A stretch of DNA of 64,000 nucleotides from Dyella_B humi (GTDB lineage Bacteria > Pseudomonadota > Gammaproteobacteria > Xanthomonadales > Rhodanobacteraceae): positions 992,001 through 1,056,000 of the forward strand of contig NZ_JADIKI010000022.1 in NCBI RefSeq assembly GCF_044904605.1, read 5' to 3'. The translations under genes and the position numbers were made by a program. This document shows positions 33,456 through 43,143 of this stretch, one piece after another. Within the stretch, counting starts at the first letter, position 1. Each line of letters opens with the position of its first letter. The notes beneath the pieces are model-generated. The model was given only the letters and a program-made list of their open reading frames with translations, ran no database searches and had not been told where the DNA came from.

Positions 33456-33851
33456 TCAACCGTTGACGAGCAACGGCGGCCCTCGTGGATGTGCACTCAG
33501 TAGCGGCGCGGCTGGCACGTTGCGCGGTAGCACCGTTCGCGGCGTGAATGCCGCGAGATAGACGGCCGGCAAGAAGGTAGGCGCATCGAACCCCAGCACC
33601 GGCATATGCGAGAACAGCACGCAATAGCCGCATCGCGCCGTGGGATCGTCGGGATGATCCGGCATGCCGGCGTGGTGATGATGCGCATGCATCGCATGCT
33701 CGGCGTGGCCATCGTCCATGGCGGGTGGCATGCCCATCATCGCGTGGTCCATCGGCATGGAGCGGGATATGGCCGGCATCAGCACGATCAGCGCCATGGC
33801 GGCCAAAGCCAGCCATGCGACAAATCGTTGTTGTGCTGCGCGCTTCAACAC
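33456..33851 (-). CDS. DUF2946 His/Met-rich protein
   Basis: A 131-residue exported or membrane-anchored protein. An N-terminal hydrophobic segment (FVAWLALAAMALIVLMPAIS) is followed by a His- and Met-rich stretch (MDHAMMGMPPAMDDGHAEHA, then HAHHHHAGM) and a CGYC motif at about residues 93-96, the hallmarks of DUF2946. These suggest copper or other soft-metal binding in the periplasm. Upstream of the TonB receptor on the same strand. Confidence 0.88.
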   Translation of the reverse strand: MLKRAAQQRFVAWLALAAMALIVLMPAISRSMPMDHAMMGMPPAMDDGHAEHAMHAHHHHAGMPDHPDDPTARCGYCVLFSHMPVLGFDAPTFLPAVYLAAFTPRTVLPRNVPAAPLLSAHPRGPPLLVNG

Positions 33852-34011
33852 GCCGGATATCTCTGTATGCGATGGAGCCTGGGGTAGGCTCCAGACATGA
33901 TGACATCAAATGGAGAAGTCGTCATGCGGCGCGCTGCCACGCGAGCATTCATTGCAACGGCCGACTGGCGGATAATGCCGACCTGCTTCATCGATGCGAA
34001 GGAATGGAACC

Positions 34012-34935
34012 ATGAAGATTCTGGTAGTGGGCGCAGGCGCCACCGGCGGCTATTTCGGCGGCCGGCTTCTGGAGAGCGGTCAAGACGTCACTTTCCTGGT
34101 GCGCAAGGCGCGCGCGGAAACGCTGGCGCGCAGCGGTCTGGTGATTCGAAGTTCGGCCGGCGACGTGACGCTGCCTTCACCATCTACCGTGCAAGCCGCC
34201 GTGTTGAAGGATACGTTTGACCTGATCATCGTGAGCTGCAAGGCGTATCACCTGCCGCAAGTGATCGAGGACATGGCGCCCGCCGTCGGCCCGCAGACCA
34301 TGATCTTGCCGCTGCTCAACGGCATGCGGCATCTTGATCTGCTTGATGCACGATTCGGCGCAACGCACGTACTGGGCGGCCAATGCATCATCGCGGCCAC
34401 GCTGGATGCGGAAGGCGTGGTCCGCCATCTCAATCAATCGCACAGTCTTACGTTCGGCGAGCGTGACGGCAGTCGTTCGCCGCGTATCGAACGCGTGGCG
34501 CAGGCCATGTCGAACGTGCGCTTCGAGCCACGCCTGAGCACCACCATCCTGCAGGACATGTGGGACAAGTGGGTGTTCCTCGCCTCGCTCGCCGGCATCA
34601 CCTGCCTGATGCGCGCGCCGGTGGGCGACATCGTCGCGGCGCAAGGCGGCGAGCGGGTCACGCTCGATCTGTTGAAGGATTGCCGCCGCGTGGCCGAAGC
34701 GAACGGCCACGCACCCGGCGATGCTGTGTTGGAACGCGCCCATTCCGTGCTGACCGAACGGGGCTCGACCCTGAGCGCTTCGATGATGCGCGACCTGGAG
34801 CAGGGCGGTGCGGTGGAGGCCGATCACGTGATCGGCGATCTGCTGGCGCGCGGCGAAGCGGCCGGGCTGGAGTTGCCGATGCTGCGGGTGGCTTATGCGC
34901 ATTTGAAGGCGTACGAGGCGCGGCGGGCGCGTTAG
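34012..34935 (+). CDS. Ketopantoate reductase family protein (PanE/ApbA-like)
   Basis: A 307-residue NADPH-dependent reductase. N-terminal Rossmann motif VGAGATGGYFGGRL, the PanE-type CKAYHL segment, and the C-terminal domain beginning DMWDKWVFLASLAGITC. The catalytic Lys is kept (DMWDK), but the Asn residues that follow at +4 and +8 in E. coli PanE are Leu and Ala here, so ketopantoate may not be the substrate. The ATG at 34012 has a gaagga ribosome site and starts the Rossmann strand; the six-codon extension to 33994 is not favoured. Confidence 0.85.
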   Translation: MKILVVGAGATGGYFGGRLLESGQDVTFLVRKARAETLARSGLVIRSSAGDVTLPSPSTVQAAVLKDTFDLIIVSCKAYHLPQVIEDMAPAVGPQTMILPLLNGMRHLDLLDARFGATHVLGGQCIIAATLDAEGVVRHLNQSHSLTFGERDGSRSPRIERVAQAMSNVRFEPRLSTTILQDMWDKWVFLASLAGITCLMRAPVGDIVAAQGGERVTLDLLKDCRRVAEANGHAPGDAVLERAHSVLTERGSTLSASMMRDLEQGGAVEADHVIGDLLARGEAAGLELPMLRVAYAHLKAYEARRAR

Positions 34936-35336
34936 ATTTATTCCCTCTCCCCTCTGGGGAGAGGGCTAGGGTGAGGGGGCAATCTCGCGACAAAGCATAT
35001 GCTTGCCTCATTGTCCAGATCGACTGATGCAGAGACTTGCAGGAAACTTCCTGTGTGAACCCCTCTCCCTTCGGGAGAGGGTGCCGAGAGGCGGGTGAGG
35101 GTTCGGGCGAAGCGCGGTGTTGACTGCTTGCGCAAGTCTTTGTCATCGCGCGCTGATCGTACCCTCACCCCAACCCCTCTCCCGGGGGGAGAGGGGCTCG
35201 CGCTCGAACGGCCTTCCCCTTTCATCCCAGTTGTCCACCATTCGTCCCCAACGCGCCGCCACACGTCCCATCGCGATGGTGATCGCCCTCCAAGTTGCCG
35301 ACAGTGCCTCCATTCCAGCTACGGGAGGAAACGCAC
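34936..35336. other. 401-base intergenic region with two family A elements
   Basis: A single A hairpin at 34941-34979 is followed by a full long A element at 35025-35201. The remaining 135 bases up to the oxidase start hold no gene; a gggagga ribosome site is at 35323-35329. Promoter of the oxidase gene expected here but not identified. Confidence 0.7.
34941..35201. repeat. Family A repeats (single copy plus long copy)
   Basis: 34941-34979 is ccctctcccctctggggaga type; 35025-35201 matches 30715-30895 along its whole length, including the gggttcgggcgaagcgcgg middle and the terminal reverse hairpin. Confidence 0.8.
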
Positions 35337-37148
35337 ATGAACCGGCGCGAGTTATTGAAGGCGGCCTTGGCTATTCCGTTTTTGCCAGGCGTCATGGCGG
35401 GTGGCATCGGCAGGGCATGGGCGGGCGTTACAAGCGTCTTTGGCTCGCGAGTGCGTCCAGGCGAGCCGGGCTGGCCATCAGCGGCCGATTGGGATGAGCT
35501 TCACCGGGCCGTGGGTGGGCGCCTGCTGAAGCCGCAATCGCCGTTTGCGCACTGTCCGTCTGCTGCGTGCGATGAAGCGCTCAAACACATCAAGAACCCG
35601 TTTTACATCGGCGACCAGCCGGCGCTGACCCAGACCAGCGGCTGGGCCGATGCGTGGACGTCGCGGACTAGCGCGTATGCCGTAGCGGCGGAAAGTACCG
35701 CCGATGTGGCCGCCGCCGTGCGGTTTGCGCGCCAGCATCGTTTACGCCTGGTGGTGAAGGGTGGCGGGCATAGTTATCAGGGCACGTCCAACGCGCCGGA
35801 TTCGCTGCTGATCTGGACGCGGCACATGAACGCCGTGACCTTGCACGACGCCTTCGTGGGCCAGGGATGCGAAGGCATGCAGGCACCGCAGGCAGCGGTA
35901 AGCGTGCAAGCGGGCGCGATGTGGATCGATGCGTACGATGCCGTGACCACGCATGGCGGGCGCTACGTGCAAGGCGGTGGATGCACCACGGTCGGTGTGG
36001 CCGGTTTGATCCAGAGCGGTGGCTTTGGCAGTTTCTCCAAACGCTTTGGCACGGCTGCGTCCGGTTTGCTCGAAGCGGAAATCGTCACTGCCGACGGCGT
36101 GGCGCGCATCGCCAACGCATGCACCAACCCGGATCTGTTCTGGGGCATCAAGGGCGGTGGCGGAGGCAGCCTTGGCGTGGTGACGCGCTTGACGCTGCGC
36201 ACGCATGCGTTGCCGGAATTTTTCGGCGCGGTGTTCGGAGAAATCAAGGCTAGTTCTGACGCCGCGTATCGCACGTTGATCGCCAGGGCCATGAGCTTCT
36301 ATCAGAGCGATCTGTTCAATCCGCACTGGGGCGAACAGATGCGATTTCGCGGCAGCAACGTGTTGGAACTTTCCATGGTGTTCCAGGGATTGAGCCAACA
36401 ACAGGCGCTGGCGATATGGCAGCCGTTCCTGGATTGGGTGCGTGCGAGTGGCGACTACACCTTCGTCAAACCGGTGCAAGTGCTTGCGCTGCCCGCGCAG
36501 CATTTCTGGGACGCGGAGTTTTTCCGCCAACACGTACCCGGCGCGATGATTCCCGATGATCGTGACGGCGCGCCACGCAACCACGTGCTATGGGCGGGCG
36601 ATCAGGGACAGGTAGGCTGGTTTATCCATGGCTTCAAATCGGCGTGGCTGCCGGCCTCGTTGCTGCATGAGGACAGCCAGGCGCGATTGGTAGATGCAAT
36701 CTTCGCGTGCTCGCGCGAATGGGACGTTGAATTCCATTTCAACAAGGGACTGGCGGGCGCACCGCCGGAGGCGATTGCCGCCTCGCGCGACACGGCCACG
36801 AATCCACAAGTACTCGATGCGTTTGCACTGGCGATCATTGCGGGCGATGGTTCACCTGCGTATTCCGGCATGCCGGGTGCGAATCCCGATCTGGCGATGG
36901 CGCGCCATGAATCGGCATCGATCAGCCGTGCAATGGATGCCTTGCTGAAAGTCACGCCGAATGCAGGTGCTTATGTATCGGAGAGCGATTATTTCCAGCG
37001 CGATTGGCAGCATGCGTTCTGGGGAACGAATTATCCGCGGCTTGCCACGGTGAAGCGCAAATACGATCCGGAAGGATTGTTCTTCGTGCATCACGGCGTG
37101 GGCAGCGAAGCGTGGAGTGCGGATGGGTTTGCGCGGGTGTCGTCGTAG
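35337..37148 (+). CDS. Tat-exported FAD-binding oxidoreductase (berberine-bridge-enzyme type, probably bicovalent FAD)
   Basis: A 603-residue oxidase. The N-terminus MNRRELLKAALAIPFLPGVM is a twin-arginine signal. The PCMH-type FAD domain has GGGHSYQG with H145 and GGGCTTVGVAG with C216, the two residues that anchor FAD in bicovalent BBE-like oxidases; the C-terminus has the BBE motif NYPRLATVKRKYDPEGLFFV. Such enzymes oxidise sugars, oligosaccharides or alkaloid-like alcohols with O2, outside the cytoplasm. Substrate unknown. The ATG follows a gggagga ribosome site by 7 bases. Confidence 0.9.
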   Translation: MNRRELLKAALAIPFLPGVMAGGIGRAWAGVTSVFGSRVRPGEPGWPSAADWDELHRAVGGRLLKPQSPFAHCPSAACDEALKHIKNPFYIGDQPALTQTSGWADAWTSRTSAYAVAAESTADVAAAVRFARQHRLRLVVKGGGHSYQGTSNAPDSLLIWTRHMNAVTLHDAFVGQGCEGMQAPQAAVSVQAGAMWIDAYDAVTTHGGRYVQGGGCTTVGVAGLIQSGGFGSFSKRFGTAASGLLEAEIVTADGVARIANACTNPDLFWGIKGGGGGSLGVVTRLTLRTHALPEFFGAVFGEIKASSDAAYRTLIARAMSFYQSDLFNPHWGEQMRFRGSNVLELSMVFQGLSQQQALAIWQPFLDWVRASGDYTFVKPVQVLALPAQHFWDAEFFRQHVPGAMIPDDRDGAPRNHVLWAGDQGQVGWFIHGFKSAWLPASLLHEDSQARLVDAIFACSREWDVEFHFNKGLAGAPPEAIAASRDTATNPQVLDAFALAIIAGDGSPAYSGMPGANPDLAMARHESASISRAMDALLKVTPNAGAYVSESDYFQRDWQHAFWGTNYPRLATVKRKYDPEGLFFVHHGVGSEAWSADGFARVSS

Positions 37149-37368
37149 CTGTTCTTCTCACGACGCTCGAACTTGCCTTGTTATCATTCCGGCCTTCACC
37201 GGAATGACGTCAAGCAAACCTGCGTCATCTACACAGGAGCTTGCTTTCACGTACCCATAACACCCCGCGTGCTTGGCAATCAGCTGTCAACATTCCTTCA
37301 TTTCCTCCAACTACCGTGGCCGGGTTGTGCGCAGTTGCTCCGTTCCATCCCACTCTCCGGAGACCACG

Positions 37369-39045
37369 ATGACCACGACTTCCCTGTTCCATTTTCGCCG
37401 CCGGCACATGGCTGCCGCGCTTGCTGTCGCCACGTTGGCGGCCGGTGTCACGGCTTACGCCAACAATGGCTGGCGCGATCATGATTTTCATTTCTGGCCA
37501 GGCAATCTGGTCGTCAGCCGCAGCGTGTACGACAACAAGGCCAGCAATGTACAAGTGGGTGAAGTGTTGCCGCCGAATTGTCCAGCAGCGAGTGGATCGT
37601 GCGGTGCCGCCAGCGGTGCGCCTTATGACGGTACCTATCCGTACGTGTGGAACAACGATATCTACGATGCCAGCTTCGGCATCACCTCGCGCATCTACCT
37701 GGATCAGATCACGCCGAACGGCTGGCTGATCGATACGCTGGAAGTGCCCAACAACCAGCAGCCGGCGGCGCGCGAAGGTGAAATGGTGACCAGCTTCAGT
37801 TCCAAGTCCGAGCTCGGCCTGCATCTTTCGCTGGATGGCCGCTATCTCACGTTTATGGGTTACGTGGCGCCGGTCGATGCGATCGATGCTTCCAATGGCA
37901 ATACGCCGCTGGTGGTGGATGACACCAATCCCGACGGGCAGTCGTTCTATCGCGCGGTCGCGCGGGTGGATCGTAGCGGGCATTTCCGTTTCACTGAGAC
38001 CGCCGCGTACAGCGGCAACAACGGTCGCGCGGCGATCTACAACAACGTCGACGGCGCGAACGTGTTCTATACCGTGGGCAATGCGGGCAACGGCGCAAAC
38101 CCGCAGCCGACGGGTGTGATTCTGGGCGCTGGTGCGCAATACATCGCGCCGTCATCGTTGCCGGAAGCGCTGCAGAATCCAGTCACTCCCACGCCGCTGG
38201 CGAGTTTCTCGATCACGGCGCTCGGCGCGAAAGCCGATAAAGTTGGTAAGGACGACAACTTCCGCGGCATGACCGTGTTCAACAACGTGCTGTACATGAC
38301 CAAGGGCAGCGGCGGCAACGGCGTGAACACGGTCTATTTTGTGGACACCACTGGCAAGGCATGCCAGAACGGCGTGGGCGTTCCGGTGGCGGGCGCGGCA
38401 CTGCCGACATCTCCGCTTTCATACAACGCATCGACACTGCAGAGCAGCGGCCTGCCGACCAACATGTGCGTGCTGGCTGGCTTTCCCGCCACGCCGAACA
38501 AGACGGCTAAGACCCTGTCGTATCCCTTTGCCTTGTGGTTTGCGGATGCAAATACCTTGTACGTGGCCGACGAGGGTGACGGCTACGCCGGTGGCACGGA
38601 CCTGTACACGCATGCCGCTGCGCAAACCACCGCGGGCCTGCAGAAGTGGGTGTTCAATGCCGCCACGCAATCCTGGACCTTGGCCTATACGCTGCAAGCA
38701 GGCTTGAACCTCGGCCAGCCGTACACGGTAAGCGGCTACCCGACCGGCACCAATGCCGCCACCAACCTGCCGTGGTCGCCGACGACAGATGGTCTGCGCC
38801 AGATCACCGGGCGCGTCGACGAAGACGGCAAGGTGACGATCTGGGCGGTCACCTCCACCATCAGCGGCAACGGCGATACGGGCGCCGATCCGAACAAGCT
38901 GGTGGCCATTCGCGACACGCTGTCCAACACCACCGCGACGGACGCGGCGAACGAGCGGTTCGTCGCCTTGCGTTCGGCGAAATTCGGCGAGGTGCTGCGC
39001 GGCGTGTCGTTTACGCCGGGCACAGACGTGCACGACCGGCACTGA
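37369..39045 (+). CDS. Exported hypothetical protein, probably beta-propeller-like
   Basis: A 558-residue protein with a signal peptide (HMAAALAVATLAAGVTAYA). The sequence has repeated short beta-rich blocks (GNLVVSRSVYDN; PYVWNNDIYDASFGITSRIY; ADANTLYVADEGDGYAGGTD; QITGRVDEDGKVTIWAVTST), as seen in propeller proteins. No catalytic motif is recognised. Start at 37369 follows a ccggaga ribosome-like site and begins the signal; longer frame rejected. Followed by a terminator-like hairpin. Confidence 0.78.
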   Translation: MTTTSLFHFRRRHMAAALAVATLAAGVTAYANNGWRDHDFHFWPGNLVVSRSVYDNKASNVQVGEVLPPNCPAASGSCGAASGAPYDGTYPYVWNNDIYDASFGITSRIYLDQITPNGWLIDTLEVPNNQQPAAREGEMVTSFSSKSELGLHLSLDGRYLTFMGYVAPVDAIDASNGNTPLVVDDTNPDGQSFYRAVARVDRSGHFRFTETAAYSGNNGRAAIYNNVDGANVFYTVGNAGNGANPQPTGVILGAGAQYIAPSSLPEALQNPVTPTPLASFSITALGAKADKVGKDDNFRGMTVFNNVLYMTKGSGGNGVNTVYFVDTTGKACQNGVGVPVAGAALPTSPLSYNASTLQSSGLPTNMCVLAGFPATPNKTAKTLSYPFALWFADANTLYVADEGDGYAGGTDLYTHAAAQTTAGLQKWVFNAATQSWTLAYTLQAGLNLGQPYTVSGYPTGTNAATNLPWSPTTDGLRQITGRVDEDGKVTIWAVTSTISGNGDTGADPNKLVAIRDTLSNTTATDAANERFVALRSAKFGEVLRGVSFTPGTDVHDRH

Positions 39046-39391
39046 TGTTTCATCGCGGGTATGCCGTTGTCGGCATGCCCGTGTGTTTTGAAACAATCTT
39101 CGATTGCGCAGACTGGAAAGAAACTTTCCTAAGTGAACCCCTCTTCCTCTGGGAGAGGGGTTCACGCGTTATTCGGTTACGAATAACGGGTATCAAGCAC
39201 CGCGACAACGCATGCAAGTTGGCACCAATCATGCGCTTAACATCCACTCAAAAAAGCCTTCACACCGGTGAAAAGCGGGAGGTCGCAACCCGCGCGCGAG
39301 ACGACCACTATGGTAGGGCTGGAGCCGTTCCAGGCTCCGGTATCGGCCCGTATCGGGGGCCGAGACGACCCAACCAAAGTGGAGAACACAC
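39046..39391. other. 346-base intergenic region with structured leader
   Basis: Contains a family A-derived hairpin at 39133-39165, then a GC-rich segment (39285-39390) with a ggagccgttccaggctcc stem-loop, a ggcccgtatcgggggcc dyad and two copies of gagacgacc. It precedes the heme-oxygenase-like gene and could be its 5' leader. No gene seen. Confidence 0.6.
39133..39165 (+). terminator. Terminator-like hairpin (degenerate family A)
   Basis: A near-perfect dyad gtgaacccctct / agaggggttcac around a cctctggg loop, 88 bases past the stop of the upstream gene. No U-run follows, so its strength is uncertain. Confidence 0.5.
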
Positions 39392-40168
39392 ATGTACGCA
39401 CATTTCGAACGCACCGGCTCGCTGACTGAACTGTCCAGCTATCCGTATTGGGCACAAGACCTGGTCGCCGCCTGCGAGCCGACCAAGCAAAGCGTGGTCC
39501 ACCATGAACTATGGACGCTGATGCGTGAAAACCGCCTGGACGCGACCGGTACCCGCGATTTCATGGTCGGCGTATGGCCGGTTATCGAGCGCTTCCCGGG
39601 TTACATGGCGCTCAACTTGCTGAAAACCCGTTACGGCCGCAGTTCCGGCGAAAACATGGCCCGCCGGTGGCTGGTGCGCAACATCCGAGTGGAGCAGAAT
39701 CATGCCGAATACTGGCTCAACTGGGCCGAGGGAGCAGGGGTGCCCCAAAGCGAGGTCTTGAACGGAACCACCCCGTACGGCACGGACGCGTTGTCCAATT
39801 GGTGCGAGGAGGTAAGCCGTAGTGGTCCGTTGGCGGCCGGTATGATCGCCACCAACTACGCAGTGGAAGGGGCGACGGGGGAATGGTCGCAACGGGTTTT
39901 TGAGAGCGAGGCCTATAGGGAAAGCTTTCCCAAGGAAGTTCGGGCCGGCTCTCTCCGTTGGCTTCAACTTCACGCAGCGTATGATGATACTCATCCATGG
40001 GAGGCGCTGGAGATCGTGTGTACCCTGGTAGGGAACTCTCCACGTACGGATGAAGTTGCGTATCTACAAGAGTGCGTTAAACGTAGCTACGTAAGCATGA
40101 GGATTACCCTGGATCGGTGTCTGGATGTGCGTCGTGACCCATGGGCTGTCAATGAGGCGGCCGCTTAA
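39392..40168 (+). CDS. Heme-oxygenase-fold protein, candidate di-metal oxidase (TenA/PqqC-like)
   Basis: A 258-residue, all-helical soluble protein of the TenA/PqqC/HDO superfamily. Spaced potential metal ligands: E39 (HHELW), E101 and H104 (VEQNHAEYW), E159 (AVEGATGEW), H194, D198 and H201 (LHAAYDDTHP), the arrangement used by heme-oxygenase-like diiron oxidases. Such enzymes cleave or hydroxylate small metabolites with O2; the substrate is unknown and no biosynthetic partners are adjacent. Preceded by a structured leader with a tggag ribosome site. Confidence 0.75.
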   Translation: MYAHFERTGSLTELSSYPYWAQDLVAACEPTKQSVVHHELWTLMRENRLDATGTRDFMVGVWPVIERFPGYMALNLLKTRYGRSSGENMARRWLVRNIRVEQNHAEYWLNWAEGAGVPQSEVLNGTTPYGTDALSNWCEEVSRSGPLAAGMIATNYAVEGATGEWSQRVFESEAYRESFPKEVRAGSLRWLQLHAAYDDTHPWEALEIVCTLVGNSPRTDEVAYLQECVKRSYVSMRITLDRCLDVRRDPWAVNEAAA

Positions 40169-40247
40169 GTAAACGTATAAGTGGGGCGATACACATCGGG
40201 TCGGCAGTTTCTGGACTGTGGATGACAGGCTCTAAAATAGGGGCGCG

Positions 40248-42995
40248 ATGCGTACCACCCACAATGCTCAGCAACGACCGCTGTCACGGCGCCTTATGCC
40301 TCTGGCATATGGCTTGGCCGCGGTCGTTGGCTTGGTTTTGTGCCTGACCTGGGGCGCGCTCCAGGTCCAGGTCACGCTGGCTGGTTTCTTGAACGGCGAA
40401 AGCCTTTGGTCCAAGTCTCAGAAACAGGCGGTGATCGAGCTTTCCGCCTACGCCCGCACCGGCGACCCAGACCGACTTCAAGGCTTTCGCCGCAATTATG
40501 AGGTGGTGCGCATCGATCGCTGGGCGCGCGATGCCATCGCCACCGGCCATTACGACAGGCATGCGGTATACGCGGCGTTCCGACGTGGCGGGGTGATTCC
40601 CGCGGCGATTCCGGGCATGGTCTTCATCCTCGATCACTTCGCGCAGTTGCCGTACGTGGGGCCTGCAGTGAAGGACTGGCGCTCCGTCGACGGCGCCCTC
40701 GAAGAACTGAACGTGATTGCCGACCAACTGCAGCAGGCGTATGCGCACGGCGGGCCTTCCACCGTGGAATTTGTCGGACAGCGCGCGCGCATCGACGCAC
40801 TCAACAATTTCATCCAACCGCGCAGCGACGATTTCTCGCTGCAGATCGCCCTGGGCGCGGCATGGCTGGGCCGGGTGCTGTTCGCCAGCGTGCTGCTAAC
40901 GGCGCTGATGGCTTCCCTGCTGTGGGTGCGCATGGCCCAACGCATCCTGGCCGGCATCCGCGGCACCGAGGAACGCTACCGCCTGCTGTTCGACAGCGCC
41001 GCCGACGCCATCGTGATGGTGGACGATGCGCACGGGCGCATTCTCGGCGCGAACCGCACCGCCGGCGCCTGGACAGGACGCGATGCGAAGGATCTGGCAG
41101 GCCTGAACTTTATCGACTTGTTCGTGGAAGGCAGCACACGTTCGGCGGGTTCCTCCACCATCGGACTGTTGCGCGCGGTGGACGGGCTGATCCGCACCGT
41201 CGAAACGCATAGCAGCCTGACCACCTGGGGTGCGCAGCCGGTGCGCCAGGCGATCATGCGCGATGTGTCCGATCGCGTGGCGATGGAACAGGAGCGCCGC
41301 ATCGCTGCCGAAGCACTGGCCAGCGTGGCCGAAGGCGTCATCATTGCCGACGCCGACCGGCGCGTAACCACGGTGAACGCAGCCCACACGCGCATCACCG
41401 GCTACACGCTGCCGTACCTGCAACATCATCGCTTCGACGAACTGCGCCGCATGCCCGACGGTGCGCCGCTGCCGGCATCTATTTGGGAGATGGTGGCCGA
41501 CGGCGGCAACTGGGTGGGCGAGGTGCAGAGCTGGCGTTCGGATGGTTCGTCGTATCCGGAACTGCTCAGCATCAGTGCTATCCGCAATGGCGAGGGTCGC
41601 GTGCAGCACTACGTGGCGGTGGTCACCGACATCACGCGCAGCAAGGCCGACCGCCAGCGCCTGGAATACATGGTGGCGCACGATCCTCTGACGGGCCTTG
41701 CCAACCGCAGCGAATTCCAGCGCCACTGCGCGCAGGCGATCGAGGCGGCAGCGCGCGTGAACGGCGCCGCGGCAGTGCTGTTCGTGGATCTGGACGCCTT
41801 CAAGGCGGTGAACGACAGCTACAGCCACGCCATCGGCGATCGCCTGCTGGTGAAGGTGGCGCAGCGCATCCGTCGCGAACTGGGCGAAAACGACGTGGCC
41901 AGCCGCATCGGCGGCGACGAATTCACCGTGCTGCTTGGTGGCCTGCGCACGCGCGAGCAGGCGGCGCAATTCGCCAGCCGGTTGCTGCTGAGCCTGTCCG
42001 AGCCGATGCTGATCGGCGACTACGAAATCGTGATGAGCGCGAGCATCGGCATTGCCGGTTATCCGCTGGACGGCAGCGATCCGGTCACGCTGATCGCCAA
42101 TGCGGATGCGGCGATGTACGCCGCCAAGACGCAGGAGCGCAACACCTTCCGTTTCTATACGCCGCTGATGCACGCCGATGCGCGCATGCGCCTGATGCTG
42201 GGTGCTGATCTGCGGCAGGCGCTGATCCGCGACGAATTCCACCTGGTGTTCCAGCCTAGCGTGGAGCTGCGCACCGGCCGCATCGTGGCGGTGGAAGCGC
42301 TGATCCGTTGGCGCCATCCCGAACGCGGCGAACTGATGCCCGACGAATTCATCCCACTGGCGGAAAGTCTCGGCCTGATCCGGCGTCTGGACGCCTGGAC
42401 CATGCGCGCGGTCTGCAACCAGATCCGCTTGTGGGACCAAGCCAAGCTGCCGCCGATCCGCGTGGCGTTGAACGCGTCGGCCGCCACCTTCGGGCATCCG
42501 GGTTTTATCGACAGCGTGAAACAGGCGTTACAGGCGACCCAGATTTCGCCCAAGCGTCTGCTGTTCGAAATCACCGAAAGCGCGATCCTGCGCTTGGGCG
42601 AAGCTACCGAGCAGACCATGCACACTTTGCATGCGCTTGGCATCGGCATCGCCATCGACGATTTCGGTACGGGTTACTCGTCGCTGGCCTATCTGAAGTT
42701 GTCGGGCATCGACTATCTGAAGATCGATCGTTCCTTCGTCACCGATCTGCCGGACAGCGCGAACGACGTGGCCATCGTCGAGGCCATGCTAGCCATCGCC
42801 AGAAGCCTGGGAATGTGCACCATTGCCGAAGGCATTGAAACATCCGCGCAGCATGATTTCCTGCTGCACGCAGGTTGTGTGGAGGGGCAAGGGTATTACT
42901 ACTCGCGCGGTTTGCCGGCGCAGGAGATCGAGCGGATGTTGTCGCCCAATCCCAAGCATGAGCCGTCGCGGTTGCGGTTGGTGCCGCCGAAATAA
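40248..42995 (+). CDS. Membrane-bound PAS-GGDEF-EAL cyclic-di-GMP enzyme
   Basis: A 915-residue protein. Two transmembrane helices (about residues 18-42 and 205-225) flank a periplasmic sensor of about 160 residues; then two PAS domains (residues 240-340 and 350-465, e.g. ASVAEGVIIADADRRVTTVN), a GGDEF domain with intact SRIGGDEFTV near residue 555, and an EAL domain with VEALIRWRHP near residue 683 and DDFGTGYSSL further on. Both catalytic signatures are intact, so it could make or break c-di-GMP according to signal. Start is the first ATG, 79 bases after the upstream stop. Confidence 0.95.
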   Translation: MRTTHNAQQRPLSRRLMPLAYGLAAVVGLVLCLTWGALQVQVTLAGFLNGESLWSKSQKQAVIELSAYARTGDPDRLQGFRRNYEVVRIDRWARDAIATGHYDRHAVYAAFRRGGVIPAAIPGMVFILDHFAQLPYVGPAVKDWRSVDGALEELNVIADQLQQAYAHGGPSTVEFVGQRARIDALNNFIQPRSDDFSLQIALGAAWLGRVLFASVLLTALMASLLWVRMAQRILAGIRGTEERYRLLFDSAADAIVMVDDAHGRILGANRTAGAWTGRDAKDLAGLNFIDLFVEGSTRSAGSSTIGLLRAVDGLIRTVETHSSLTTWGAQPVRQAIMRDVSDRVAMEQERRIAAEALASVAEGVIIADADRRVTTVNAAHTRITGYTLPYLQHHRFDELRRMPDGAPLPASIWEMVADGGNWVGEVQSWRSDGSSYPELLSISAIRNGEGRVQHYVAVVTDITRSKADRQRLEYMVAHDPLTGLANRSEFQRHCAQAIEAAARVNGAAAVLFVDLDAFKAVNDSYSHAIGDRLLVKVAQRIRRELGENDVASRIGGDEFTVLLGGLRTREQAAQFASRLLLSLSEPMLIGDYEIVMSASIGIAGYPLDGSDPVTLIANADAAMYAAKTQERNTFRFYTPLMHADARMRLMLGADLRQALIRDEFHLVFQPSVELRTGRIVAVEALIRWRHPERGELMPDEFIPLAESLGLIRRLDAWTMRAVCNQIRLWDQAKLPPIRVALNASAATFGHPGFIDSVKQALQATQISPKRLLFEITESAILRLGEATEQTMHTLHALGIGIAIDDFGTGYSSLAYLKLSGIDYLKIDRSFVTDLPDSANDVAIVEAMLAIARSLGMCTIAEGIETSAQHDFLLHAGCVEGQGYYYSRGLPAQEIERMLSPNPKHEPSRLRLVPPK

Positions 42996-43143
42996 GAGCG
43001 GGGAACGGGAAACAGGGAACGGGGAACATGACGTTCGACACCAGCATGCGAGCCGCGGTCGAAGCTGACTAGAGAAACGAATGAGCGTGATTTGCGTCGA
43101 AGGCCTGGGATCACAAATATCGCTCCGTTCCTCGTTCCACGCT

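Noticed and set aside
33897..34220. 107-codon frame ahead of and inside the PanE-like gene
   Set aside because: It overlaps the clear Rossmann start of the PanE-like gene in another frame and has no family.
40896..42497. 533-codon minus-strand open frame
   Set aside because: Antisense to the GGDEF-EAL gene; no domain or ribosome site.
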